Of a DNA stretch of 64,000 bases, positions 27,199 to 34,842 are shown piece by piece. This DNA is from Methylobacterium gnaphalii (GTDB lineage: Bacteria > Pseudomonadota > Alphaproteobacteria > Rhizobiales > Beijerinckiaceae): NCBI RefSeq assembly GCF_007992215.1, contig NZ_BJZV01000004.1, forward strand, positions 1 to 64,000. Direction: 5' to 3'. The position numbers and the translations under genes are program-made. Under the pieces are notes generated by a model. The model searched no databases. It had not been told where the DNA came from and saw nothing but the letters and a program-made list of their open reading frames with translations. How positions within the stretch are numbered: the first letter of the stretch is position 1; each line of letters opens with the position of its first letter.

Positions 27199-28212
27199 TT
27201 AAGCGCTCAGCAGATGCAGGCTGAAACGCTGGTCGTGGTCGAGCCAGATCCGTTCGCTGGTCCAGCCTCCGCGCTCGGCGAGGGCCCTGAACGCTGCCGG
27301 CTCATACTTATGGGATGTGTCGGTCCGGACGCTTTCGCCGGCCTCGAACCTGATTTCGGTACCATCCACGCGGTAGGTCTTTGCTTGCGAGGCGACAAGA
27401 TGGGCCTCGACGCGGAAGGGATTACGCAGGATGCGAGCCTCGTGACGGAAATCGCTCAGATCGAAATCTGCACCGAGTTCACGATTCATGCGGTGCAGGA
27501 TGTTGAGATGGAACGCCCGCATCAAGCCGCCACTACGACCGTAGGCCATTCGAAGCTGCATTTCATCGAGCGTCGGGTCGGCCCCGATCAGTAATCGGCT
27601 CGATCCGAGTGTGTCGCGCATACGTGCGAGCAACCCTTCGGCATCAGAGGGCGCGAAGTTGCCGATGCTTGAGCCGGGAAAGAAGCCAAGGACTGGCCCG
27701 TCCGAGCAAGACAGCGGCAGCCGGATCGGCTTGGCATAATCTGCACAGACTGGAGTCATGACGACGCTGGGATAATCCCCTGCGAGTCTTTGAACCGAGG
27801 CTTCCAGGTATTCGCGCGAAATGTCGACCGCCACATAGCGCGCGGGCCGGTCGAGCGCATCGAGCAGGCTGCGCACCTTCCGGCTCGCGCCACTGCCATA
27901 CTCGACCACGGTAGCGCCCGGCCCGACGAGCGCCGCAACCTCGCGGATCGCTTCCGGCAGAAGTGCCGCCTCGCACCGTGTTGGATAATAGTCCGGTTCG
28001 TCGCAGATGCGGTCGAAGATGCGCGAGCCGGTCTCGTCCCAGAGAAACTTGCCTGGCAGTCCTTTCGGCATGCTCGTCAGGCCGGCGACGGCTTCGCGCC
28101 GGAACTCCTCACGCTCCATGTCGGACCCACTCATTGACGGTTCGTGTGCGTAGCGGTCTGCAAGAGGGGCGCTTGCGGTGCCTCGTGCCGATCCGTCGTT
28201 GTCTTGGGGCAT
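27199..28212 (-). CDS. egtD: L-histidine N-alpha-methyltransferase EgtD-like
   Basis: Trimethylates histidine to hercynine, the first step of ergothioneine synthesis. The SAM motif is VVEYGSGASRKVRSLLDAL, preceded by the family's LWDETGSRIFDRICDEPDYYPTRCEAALL and followed by VLGFFPGSSIGNF and the SHKYEPAAF end. It is 337 residues from ATG 28212; a second ATG at 28134 gives 311. No egtB is adjacent, although egtB often lies beside egtD. It is divergent from the OPT transporter gene. Confidence 0.88.
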   Translation of the reverse strand: MPQDNDGSARGTASAPLADRYAHEPSMSGSDMEREEFRREAVAGLTSMPKGLPGKFLWDETGSRIFDRICDEPDYYPTRCEAALLPEAIREVAALVGPGATVVEYGSGASRKVRSLLDALDRPARYVAVDISREYLEASVQRLAGDYPSVVMTPVCADYAKPIRLPLSCSDGPVLGFFPGSSIGNFAPSDAEGLLARMRDTLGSSRLLIGADPTLDEMQLRMAYGRSGGLMRAFHLNILHRMNRELGADFDLSDFRHEARILRNPFRVEAHLVASQAKTYRVDGTEIRFEAGESVRTDTSHKYEPAAFRALAERGGWTSERIWLDHDQRFSLHLLSA

Positions 28213-28437
28213 GCGCGTACGGATCGATTCCTGAGAGTTTGCATTGACCGCCGCCCGAGACGGTTTCGGCACAAACTCATGGGATGGCAGGATGCTGCGA
28301 CGGCGCCTATCGAATCGCGCCCCATCGCCCTGGCAACTTCGGCGAGTCCGGCCTGTTCCCAGCAGCATCTGCTGCGAAGCATCTTGGAAATCTTTGATCG
28401 TACGACGGGTTTCGCATCGGACGATGCGGAGCAGTCG
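28213..28437. promoter_or_regulatory. divergent promoter region of egtD and the OPT transporter
   Basis: 225 bases with no gene that I can support. It must hold both promoters. No known operator is recognised. Confidence 0.4.
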
Positions 28438-30462
28438 ATGGATGCCAATACGCCCAGGACAGGATCGAGGACCCGATCCGCGGCCGAACTGGCGCCGCGC
28501 GGATTGGTGCTCGGGGCGTTCATCACGATCGTCTTCATGGCGGCCAACATCTACATGGGCCTGAAGACGGGGATGACCTTCTCCTCTTCCATTCCCGCCG
28601 CGATGATCGCCATGGGTGCGCTCCGCCTGATGGGCGGTTCGGGTATCCTTGAGAACAACATCGTGCAGACGCAGGCATCCGCTGCAGGCACGCTCTGCAA
28701 CGTCATCCTGGTCCTGCCCGGACTGGTGCTGATCGGCCATTGGCAAGGCTTCCCGTTCTGGCAGACGACGGCCGTCTGCGGCATCGGCGGCCTGCTCGGG
28801 GTAGCCTTCTCGATTCCGCTGCGGCGCGCGCTCGTCGTCGGCGCCGGACTGCCCTATCCGGAGGGCATCGCTGCTGCTGAAGTGCTGAAGGCAGGCCAGG
28901 AGAGCGGTGCGGGCAAGGGACTGCGCGACCTGCTCGGGGCGGCCGCCGTAGCTGGCATGGTCGGGCTCGCCACGACGGGGTTCAAGCTGCTCGCCGATGG
29001 TGTGCACGGCGCGATCGCTGCCGGAGGCGGTGTATTCCGGCTCGGGACAGGATTTTCGCTGGCGCTCATGGGCGTGGGCTACCTCGTCGGGATCGGCGCC
29101 TGCCTTGCGCTCCTCACCGGCGTCGTGATCGCCTGGGGCATTGCGGTGCCGGTGCTGACATGGCTGACGCCGGATGCGGGCGCTTCGGCTGAAGCGGCTG
29201 CCGAGGCGGTCTGGTCCGGGCAGGTCCGCCTGATCGGCGCAGGCATCATCGCGGTCGGCGGGCTCTGGACTGTCGGCTCGCTGGCGAAGCCGATCCTCGG
29301 CAGCATCCGTTCGGCACTCGCCTCGGCGGGCGGCGGCCTGCAGACGGACGAGCCGCGCGAAGAGCGCGACCTGCCGATCACCTGGGTCGGAGGCGCCGCG
29401 CTTGCCCTGTGCGTGCCGTTGGTGTGGCTGCTTGCGAGCTTCGCCTCTTCGGGTGACCTTGGCGGATGGCTGCCGGTGCTCGTGGCTGTCGCGAGCGCAT
29501 TCGTCGTGCTGTTCGGTTTCCTGATGGCGGCCGCCTGCGGTTACCTCGCCGGCCTCCTCGGCTCGTCGTCGAGCCCGATCTCGGGAATCGGCGTGCTGAC
29601 GACGATGACCACGGCCCTTCTGCTGCCGCTGCTGATCGGCACCTCGGCCGGAGCGGATGGGGACCGCTTCGTCACGGGGCTCGCACTCCTCCTCGCCGCC
29701 ATCGTCGTCACCACCTCCTCGATCGCCAACGACAACCTGCAGGACCTCAAGACGGGCCAAGTCGTGAAGGCGACACCATGGCGCCAGCAGGTCGTCCTCG
29801 GCATCGGCGTTGCCATAGGATCGGTCGCCATCGCTCCGCTGCTGTCGCTGCTCTACGAAGCCTACGGCTTCGTCGATGCCCTGCCACGCGAGGGGATGGA
29901 CAAGGCCAACGCGATGCCAGCCCCACAGGCGGCGCTGATGACGCAGATCGCAGGCGGCATCGTGCACGGGCAATTGCCGTGGACCATGGTGCTGATCGGC
30001 GCCGGTCTGGGTGCGGTCCTCGTATGGGTCGAGACGCGGCTCCGCAGGCGCGGGCTCACCTTTCCCGCCTTGACGGTCGGGATCGGCATGTATCTGCCGC
30101 TCGCGGTGGAGATGACGATCGCCATCGGCGGGGTGCTCGGCTGGCTCGCCGAACGGCGCTTGCGGCGGACGGCGCGCGGGCCGGACGCCGCCGAGGAGGC
30201 GGTCGGGTCGGCGCGTCGCCGAGGCGTCCTGCTCTCGTCCGGCTTCCTCGTCGGCGAGAGCTTCGTCGGTGTGCTGATCGCCAGTGCCGACCTGATTGCG
30301 GGACGCTCGTCCTCGCTTGCATTGGCCGGACCGGATTTTGCGTGGATCGCGAGCTGGCTCGGCCTCGGCGTGTTCGTGCTCGCGCTGATCATGTTCTACG
30401 TGCTCGTCTCCGACAGGAACGAGGCGACTGCGAAGGGGAGTGCCGGTTCGCGGGCGGGTTGA
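28438..30462 (+). CDS. OPT-family oligopeptide/metal-chelate transporter
   Basis: A 674-residue inner-membrane protein with about 16 helices and the OPT pattern: an early NIYMGLKTGMTFSSSIPAAM, a LPYPEGIAAAEVLKAGQ motif and SIANDNLQDLKTGQ in the second half. Bacterial OPT members carry peptides or metal chelates. The ATG at 28438 follows CGGAGC nine bases upstream. The gene is next to egtD, so a link to ergothioneine or histidine-type compounds is a guess from position. Confidence 0.9.
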   Translation: MDANTPRTGSRTRSAAELAPRGLVLGAFITIVFMAANIYMGLKTGMTFSSSIPAAMIAMGALRLMGGSGILENNIVQTQASAAGTLCNVILVLPGLVLIGHWQGFPFWQTTAVCGIGGLLGVAFSIPLRRALVVGAGLPYPEGIAAAEVLKAGQESGAGKGLRDLLGAAAVAGMVGLATTGFKLLADGVHGAIAAGGGVFRLGTGFSLALMGVGYLVGIGACLALLTGVVIAWGIAVPVLTWLTPDAGASAEAAAEAVWSGQVRLIGAGIIAVGGLWTVGSLAKPILGSIRSALASAGGGLQTDEPREERDLPITWVGGAALALCVPLVWLLASFASSGDLGGWLPVLVAVASAFVVLFGFLMAAACGYLAGLLGSSSSPISGIGVLTTMTTALLLPLLIGTSAGADGDRFVTGLALLLAAIVVTTSSIANDNLQDLKTGQVVKATPWRQQVVLGIGVAIGSVAIAPLLSLLYEAYGFVDALPREGMDKANAMPAPQAALMTQIAGGIVHGQLPWTMVLIGAGLGAVLVWVETRLRRRGLTFPALTVGIGMYLPLAVEMTIAIGGVLGWLAERRLRRTARGPDAAEEAVGSARRRGVLLSSGFLVGESFVGVLIASADLIAGRSSSLALAGPDFAWIASWLGLGVFVLALIMFYVLVSDRNEATAKGSAGSRAG

Positions 30463-30555
30463 TCGATCGTGGTGAGGGTTTCGGCCTGCGTGGCCGCCCT
30501 ACGTTCGCGCGTCCATGCGGTGACGGTCCGATTTTCCGAGAAGCCGTGCGACGGC

Positions 30556-30795
30556 CTAGGCTGCTTCGATCGGGAGGCTTGCAAGCTTTTTGGCCAAGAG
30601 CGACAGGGTCGTGCGCATCTGGGCGAGCTCGATCTTGCGAGCGGTCACGATGGCGCGGAGCGCGGCTGCCGCCTCGTCGTCGATATTCGCGGCCAAGTCC
30701 GCATAGGCCGCTGCATCGCGCGCGAAGTCGTCCGAGACGACGATCTGCCGGGCAATCCGCAGCATGGCGGACACGATTTTGGTTCGTTCAGGCAT
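30556..30795 (-). CDS. small all-helical hypothetical protein
   Basis: A 79-residue protein, mostly amphipathic helix (KIVSAMLRIARQIVVSDDFA, then DEAAAALRAIVTARKIELAQM). It converges on the OPT transporter. The ATG at 30795 has no strong site. The regular heptad-like spacing suggests a coiled coil or helical bundle; function unknown. Confidence 0.52.
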   Translation of the reverse strand: MPERTKIVSAMLRIARQIVVSDDFARDAAAYADLAANIDDEAAAALRAIVTARKIELAQMRTTLSLLAKKLASLPIEAA

Positions 30796-31018
30796 GGGCG
30801 GCAGTCTCGGCGGGGAGGGGAATGCCATTGCCCTGCGCCAGGATGATCGGCAGCAACATAGTCTAGCGGCCTGGGCCAGTATTTGTCGCGCCGCAGCTCA
30901 TCGATGCGTGCAAAATGCAGTTTTCGCGTTCGCGGACTTGTGTCTTCTGCCGCCAGGAATAAGGGTGATGCGATCTCCGTAGGCAGTGCGAGCCGGCGGC
31001 CTTGAAGGCATGGACGCC

Positions 31019-31264
31019 ATGGCCCGTTTCTTCTTCGACATCCACGACGGCACCAACCTTTGCGACCCTGTCGGACGTGATCTCGAAGCCGGCGTCATCC
31101 TGCGCGCCGAAGCTCTGAAGGTCGTCACGAATCTCATGGCGGCCGAGGCGGAGGATGCCCGGGAAAGCACGCTCGTTCTCTCGGTGAGAGACGAGAGCGG
31201 CACTATCCCGTTGAAGGTTCGGATTGTGTGCCAGGTTGAAGAGTGCGAGCAGCCTCGCGATTGA
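31019..31264 (+). CDS. DUF6894-type small protein
   Basis: An 81-residue protein opening with MARFFFDIHDGTNLCDPVGRDL, the standard start of the small alpha/beta family of alphaproteobacteria with this DUF; a helix (ILRAEALKVVTNLMAAEAE) and a final strand pair (LVLSVRDESG, PLKVRIVCQVEE) follow. I chose ATG 31019 to match the family start; GAAGG lies about ten bases before it. Function unknown. Confidence 0.8.
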   Translation: MARFFFDIHDGTNLCDPVGRDLEAGVILRAEALKVVTNLMAAEAEDARESTLVLSVRDESGTIPLKVRIVCQVEECEQPRD

Positions 31265-31385
31265 TCTCGATCAGCACCATGTCGAGCAGCGTATGCAGGC
31301 GGAAGCTTCCGCCCCTCCGCAACCGATCCCTCGCTTGCGCGATCAGTCGGCTGGCCGCAATCAAGTCTGTTTGATCCTCCGACAT
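31203..31385 (-). CDS. small helical hypothetical protein
   Basis: A 60-residue frame (opening MSEDQTDLIAASRLIAQARDRL) with two likely helices. The ATG at 31385 follows GCGGAG at six bases; a longer reading from 31472 is possible. Its end overlaps the 3' end of the opposing DUF6894 gene by 62 bases. Confidence 0.45.
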   Translation of the reverse strand: MSEDQTDLIAASRLIAQARDRLRRGGSFRLHTLLDMVLIEINREAARTLQPGTQSEPSTG

Positions 31386-32141
31386 GAACCACTCCGCCGC
31401 ATGGATGACCTCATGCAGGTTAGGGTATCGAACGAAGATATCCAGAGTAGTCGGACAGTTATGGCAGTGCACGCCATCACAAATTCGAGAAAGATGAACG
31501 GTGCACTATCGGACTGTTCCGCAACCGGCCTGCTCAGTCGAAAGCGACAGCTATCGCTGACTTCAGCATCGGATGAAGATTTCTGTGGTCCTGACGCCTG
31601 AGAGACCTCGCCACTCGCCTTGCGAGAGGCAGGCAAGATGGATGTCCGCCCTCGCAATCGGCGCCCTCGGCGCAGAGCCCGGCGAACGCGCGTAGCGTGC
31701 TCACCGGCTGACGACCTCTGGCTTCATCGGGGAGGGCGAGCCTATCGATGCCACCCGTGACGAGGAGGCGGCTGGCCTCGCTGCCAGGATCGCCGCCGGC
31801 CATGGCGTCGATCTCTGAGACCGTACGCGTTGTCTGGGATGGTTCCCGCCGCTTCGTGTCAGCGCATTCGGGGCGGAGACGAGAGCGTGCCGTGCCTTGA
31901 CGGAAACCGTCAGAGCACTGAAAACATGAACGCTTCAGGGAGTTGCAGCAGGGTGCAGAAAGCCGTTGCCACTCTCCTGAGCCTACTCAGCCACGGCTCG
32001 TGACCCGGAGAGGCGCGACGGCGATAACGTATGCAACCATACAAAGTGGGGAGCGTTGCCCCTGTATCGTCGGTCATGCGGTCCAACGCGCTGACGGCTG
32101 GGAGAGACGCGCGCTCCCGCTTACAGGCTTGGAGCGCAGAG
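31386..32141. other. 756-base stretch with no supported gene
   Basis: Several frames are open but none has a domain, a good ribosome site and protein-like composition together. A short hairpin TGACGG-aaa-CCGTCA lies at 31898-31912. At 31497-31520 the minus strand reads GGAAC-N15-CGTT, an EcfG-like pair with one base too little spacing. Confidence 0.4.
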
Positions 32142-32372
32142 ATGCCCTTCATTATTACCGGTACCAGTCTGTCTGGCCCACGGACCGCGACCCGTCTGTC
32201 GCCCGCCAGTGCGATCGTGCTGGCGATGAAGTGGGACGAAGAAGGTCTTCGCGATATTCAGATCGCGCCGCCTGACGCGGCGCCTCAGTGCTTCAGAGCC
32301 TTTCAGGCCCAGCTTCACGGAGCCTCGCGCTCCGGCGCATGGCGGCGCCAAAATCCGCCTGTTCCTCGCTGA
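32142..32372 (+). CDS. small conserved-looking hypothetical protein
   Basis: A 76-residue protein opening with MPFIITGTSLSGPRTATRLS, followed by a helix (ASAIVLAMKWDEEGLRDIQIAPPD). I recall similar short proteins (TGTSLSGPR, then a helix and a 'DVRITPP' strand) in Methylobacterium-like genomes. The ATG follows GGAG at nine bases. No function is known. Confidence 0.58.
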   Translation: MPFIITGTSLSGPRTATRLSPASAIVLAMKWDEEGLRDIQIAPPDAAPQCFRAFQAQLHGASRSGAWRRQNPPVPR

Positions 32373-32413
32373 CGTCGTCGGGATGCGCGGCGCGCAGCCG
32401 GCGCAAGGCCTGA

Positions 32414-32596
32414 TCAGCGCTCGGCATCGAGGAGCTGCAGCAGCTCGACGAGATGTGGGTCGAGCTGTTCCTCGATGATGGGATCGTAGAGCCGCTTCAA
32501 CTGCTCGCCCAACCGGGCCCGCGTGCCCTCGTCGAGCTTCGGTGACAGGTCAAGGCTGGGCTCCGGTGCGCGCAGGGGACTTTCGCTGTTTGACAT
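32414..32596 (-). CDS. NepR-like anti-sigma factor (orphan)
   Basis: A 60-residue protein whose second half, LGEQLKRLYDPIIEEQLDPHLVELLQLLDAE, matches the NepR core (an LR-x-LYD segment, then a 'P-x-x-x-x-LL' helix). NepR holds the general-stress sigma factor EcfG until phosphorylated PhyR takes it away. No phyR, ecfG or sensor kinase is nearby, so this would be an extra, orphan copy. The head (residues 1-25) is Ser/Pro-rich and disordered. Start ATG 32596. Confidence 0.65.
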   Translation of the reverse strand: MSNSESPLRAPEPSLDLSPKLDEGTRARLGEQLKRLYDPIIEEQLDPHLVELLQLLDAER

Positions 32597-32648
32597 CGTC
32601 CCTAGATCGGGCTCGCCGAAGGCGCGGCAACGGGCTGGAGCGGTTACG

Positions 32649-33818
32649 CTAACATTTTTGCTGCTGGAGCACAGCGCGCGCGATCGGCCGCTCCTCGTCG
32701 GCGGCAACGACGTAGACCGGAATCCTGGCCGCGTCCTCGCTGATGCGCGTCTCGTTCGCGGCGTTGCGGGTCTCGTCGAGCGCGACCCCGGCCCAGGCGA
32801 GGCCCCGGCAGATGCCTGAGCGGATTACCGCGGAGCGCTCGCCGATGCCGGCGGTGAAGACCAGGGCGTCGAGCCCGCCGAGCGCCGCCATCAGCGAGCC
32901 GGCCTCGCGCACCACGCGATAGGCGAAGAGGTCGAGCGCCTCCCTGGCCCGCGGCTCGTCGCTGGCGAGCAGCGTGCGCGCGTCGTTGCTGATCCCGGAG
33001 ACGCCGAGCAGGCCCGAGCGCCGGTTGAGGATCTCCGAGACCTCCGCCGGGGCCATGCCGCGCTGCTCGATCAGGTGGAGCACCAGCCCGGCATCGATGG
33101 CGCCGCAGCGCATGCCCATCATCAGGCCGTCCAGCGCCGTGAAGCCCATGGTCGTGGCGATGCTGCGGCCCTCATGCATGGCGCAGAGGCTGGCGCCGTG
33201 GCCGAGATGGCAGACGATGACTCGGCCCATGGCGGCCTCGCCCGCGATGCCGGGCAACACGTCGGCGACATGCTGGTAGGACAGGCCGTGGAAGCCGTAG
33301 CGGACGAGGCCCTGATCGGTGAGTTCGTGCGGGATCGCGAAGATCTGCGCGAGCCGCGGCATGCTGCGGTGGAAGGCGGTGTCGAAGCAGGCGACCTGCG
33401 GCAGACCGGGCCAGGCTTTCGCCACGGCCCTGATGGCGGCGAGGTTGTGCGGCTGGTGCGCGGGAGCGAGCGGGATCAGCTTGTCGAGGGCTGCCATCAC
33501 CGCATCGTCGATGCCGACGGGCGCGGAGAAGTCCGGGCCACCATGGACGACACGGTGCCCGGCGGCCCGCAGGCTGAGACGATCCGAGCGGCGGATGCCA
33601 TCGAGCAGCCAGCGCGTCGCCGCCTCATGGTTGCTCGTCTCGGGCAGCTCCACCCCGTCGAACAGGTGGGCCTCCGGGCCCTTGGCGCCGCCGAAACTCG
33701 CGCGGCTGCCGATTCCCTCGATGCCGCCGCGGCAGAGCGGCTCCAGCGTCCCCGCCCCGAAGAGCGCGAATTTCACGCTCGACGAGCCGGCATTGAGCAC
33801 GAGGATGGCATCGTCCAT
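32649..33818 (-). CDS. ackA: acetate kinase
   Basis: Interconverts acetyl phosphate + ADP and acetate + ATP. It is a 389-residue ASKHA-fold protein: opening LVLNAGSSSVKFALF, then HRVVHGG, FDTAFHRSMP, RYGFHGLSYQ, HLGHGASLCA and FTAGIGERSAVIR. The ATG at 33818 has GGAGAG upstream. It lies 38 bases downstream of an IclR gene and divergent from xsc, so it probably uses the acetyl phosphate made by Xsc. Phosphotransacetylase, the usual partner of Xsc, is absent here. Confidence 0.96.
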   Translation of the reverse strand: MDDAILVLNAGSSSVKFALFGAGTLEPLCRGGIEGIGSRASFGGAKGPEAHLFDGVELPETSNHEAATRWLLDGIRRSDRLSLRAAGHRVVHGGPDFSAPVGIDDAVMAALDKLIPLAPAHQPHNLAAIRAVAKAWPGLPQVACFDTAFHRSMPRLAQIFAIPHELTDQGLVRYGFHGLSYQHVADVLPGIAGEAAMGRVIVCHLGHGASLCAMHEGRSIATTMGFTALDGLMMGMRCGAIDAGLVLHLIEQRGMAPAEVSEILNRRSGLLGVSGISNDARTLLASDEPRAREALDLFAYRVVREAGSLMAALGGLDALVFTAGIGERSAVIRSGICRGLAWAGVALDETRNAANETRISEDAARIPVYVVAADEERPIARAVLQQQKC

Positions 33819-33856
33819 GGGCGTCTCTCCGTGGTGAGGGCGCCCTGGGCGGGCGC

Positions 33857-34633
33857 TTATTGCAGGGTGACCGCGAGGGCATCCGCCGCCTCGCGCAGGG
33901 CCGGGACGCGCTCGGCCGCATTGGCGCGCGAGACGCGCACCACCGGTGCCTGCAGCGCCAGGGCGGCGAGGCAGTCGCGGCCGTTCCGGTCGAAGATCGG
34001 CACGGCCACGCAGAACAGGCCGGACAGGAATTCCTCGTCGTCGAAGGCGTAGCCGTCGCGCTTGATCCGGCCGAGTTCGTCCCGCAGCGCGTCCGTCTCG
34101 ACGAGGGTGTTGGCGGTGTAGCGATTCAGCGAGAGCGTGCCGATCACCCGGTCGCGCTTGGCCGGCGGCATCATCGCCAGGAACAGCTTGCCGCTCGCGG
34201 AGGCGTGGGCCGGCACGCGCGAGCCCTTCTGGAAGGCGACGCGCAGTGGGGCCGCCGCCTCGACGCGGTCGAGATACATCACCTCGCTGCCCTCCAGCAC
34301 CGTGAGGTTGCAGGATTCGCCGAGGTCGCGGACGACCCGCTCCAGGATCTGGTGGCGCTGGTTCGAGCCCGAATTGTTGGACAGGATCGCGAAGGCGAGG
34401 GCGGTCGCCCGCGAGGCCAGCTCGTAGCGGCGGCCGTCCGGCAGGCGCCGCAGCAGCTCGGCGCCCTCGAGCATGCTCAGCCAGCGGTGCAGCGTGGGTT
34501 TGGGAAGGTTCGCGGCCTCGGTCAGCTCGGCGAGCGTCGGCGCGTGATCCATCGCAGCGATGGTCTCGAGCAAGCTGAATGCCTTCAGCGCGGGGGAGGA
34601 TTCGGCGACTTCGTCCATGGTCTCCAGCTTCAT
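33857..34633 (-). CDS. IclR-family regulator, probably of xsc
   Basis: A 258-residue IclR protein: winged helix (about 10-75, with LTEAANLPKPTLHRWLSML as the recognition part) and a GAF-like effector domain (about 90-250, with CNLTVLEGSEVMYLDRVE and HASASGKLFLA). It is divergent from xsc and followed by ackA, which points to control of sulfoacetaldehyde use. Its effector could be sulfoacetaldehyde or a precursor. The promoter region 34634-34842 holds TTCAT-N15-ATGAA at 34629-34653, a possible operator near the start codon. Confidence 0.92.
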   Translation of the reverse strand: MKLETMDEVAESSPALKAFSLLETIAAMDHAPTLAELTEAANLPKPTLHRWLSMLEGAELLRRLPDGRRYELASRATALAFAILSNNSGSNQRHQILERVVRDLGESCNLTVLEGSEVMYLDRVEAAAPLRVAFQKGSRVPAHASASGKLFLAMMPPAKRDRVIGTLSLNRYTANTLVETDALRDELGRIKRDGYAFDDEEFLSGLFCVAVPIFDRNGRDCLAALALQAPVVRVSRANAAERVPALREAADALAVTLQ

Positions 34634-34842
34634 ATTCCGAAATCCTGAATGAAAAAAGCAAAAAAACGAGATTTATGTTGCATGGAGCCGGAGGGCGGCG
34701 TTAGGTTCGGATCAATCGAGGATGCCGCACGCCCTGCGCGCCTCGCCCCGGTTCGGCCTGTGCGCGACGACGAAACGCCGCCGTCCGGGCCGACGAGACA
34801 ACCAACAACAGCTTGGCCGAGCCAAGTGTGGGAGAGCGCGCC
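34634..34842. promoter_or_regulatory. divergent promoter region of the IclR gene and xsc
   Basis: 209 bases between two divergent starts. An AT-rich core with two A-runs lies at about 34650-34675. A ribosome site (GGGAGAG) precedes xsc. The likely IclR operator overlaps the start of the IclR gene, but the match to a known IclR site is weak. Confidence 0.45.

Noticed and set aside
27199..29973. A single 924-residue minus-strand frame covering egtD and the OPT gene region
   Set aside because: Its first two thirds lie opposite the clear OPT transporter and read as charged, low-complexity shadow. Only the last part, from about 28212, is a real protein (EgtD).
31534..31803. 89-residue minus-strand frame
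   Set aside because: No ribosome site, no domain, and codon use unlike the neighbours; not enough to call a gene.
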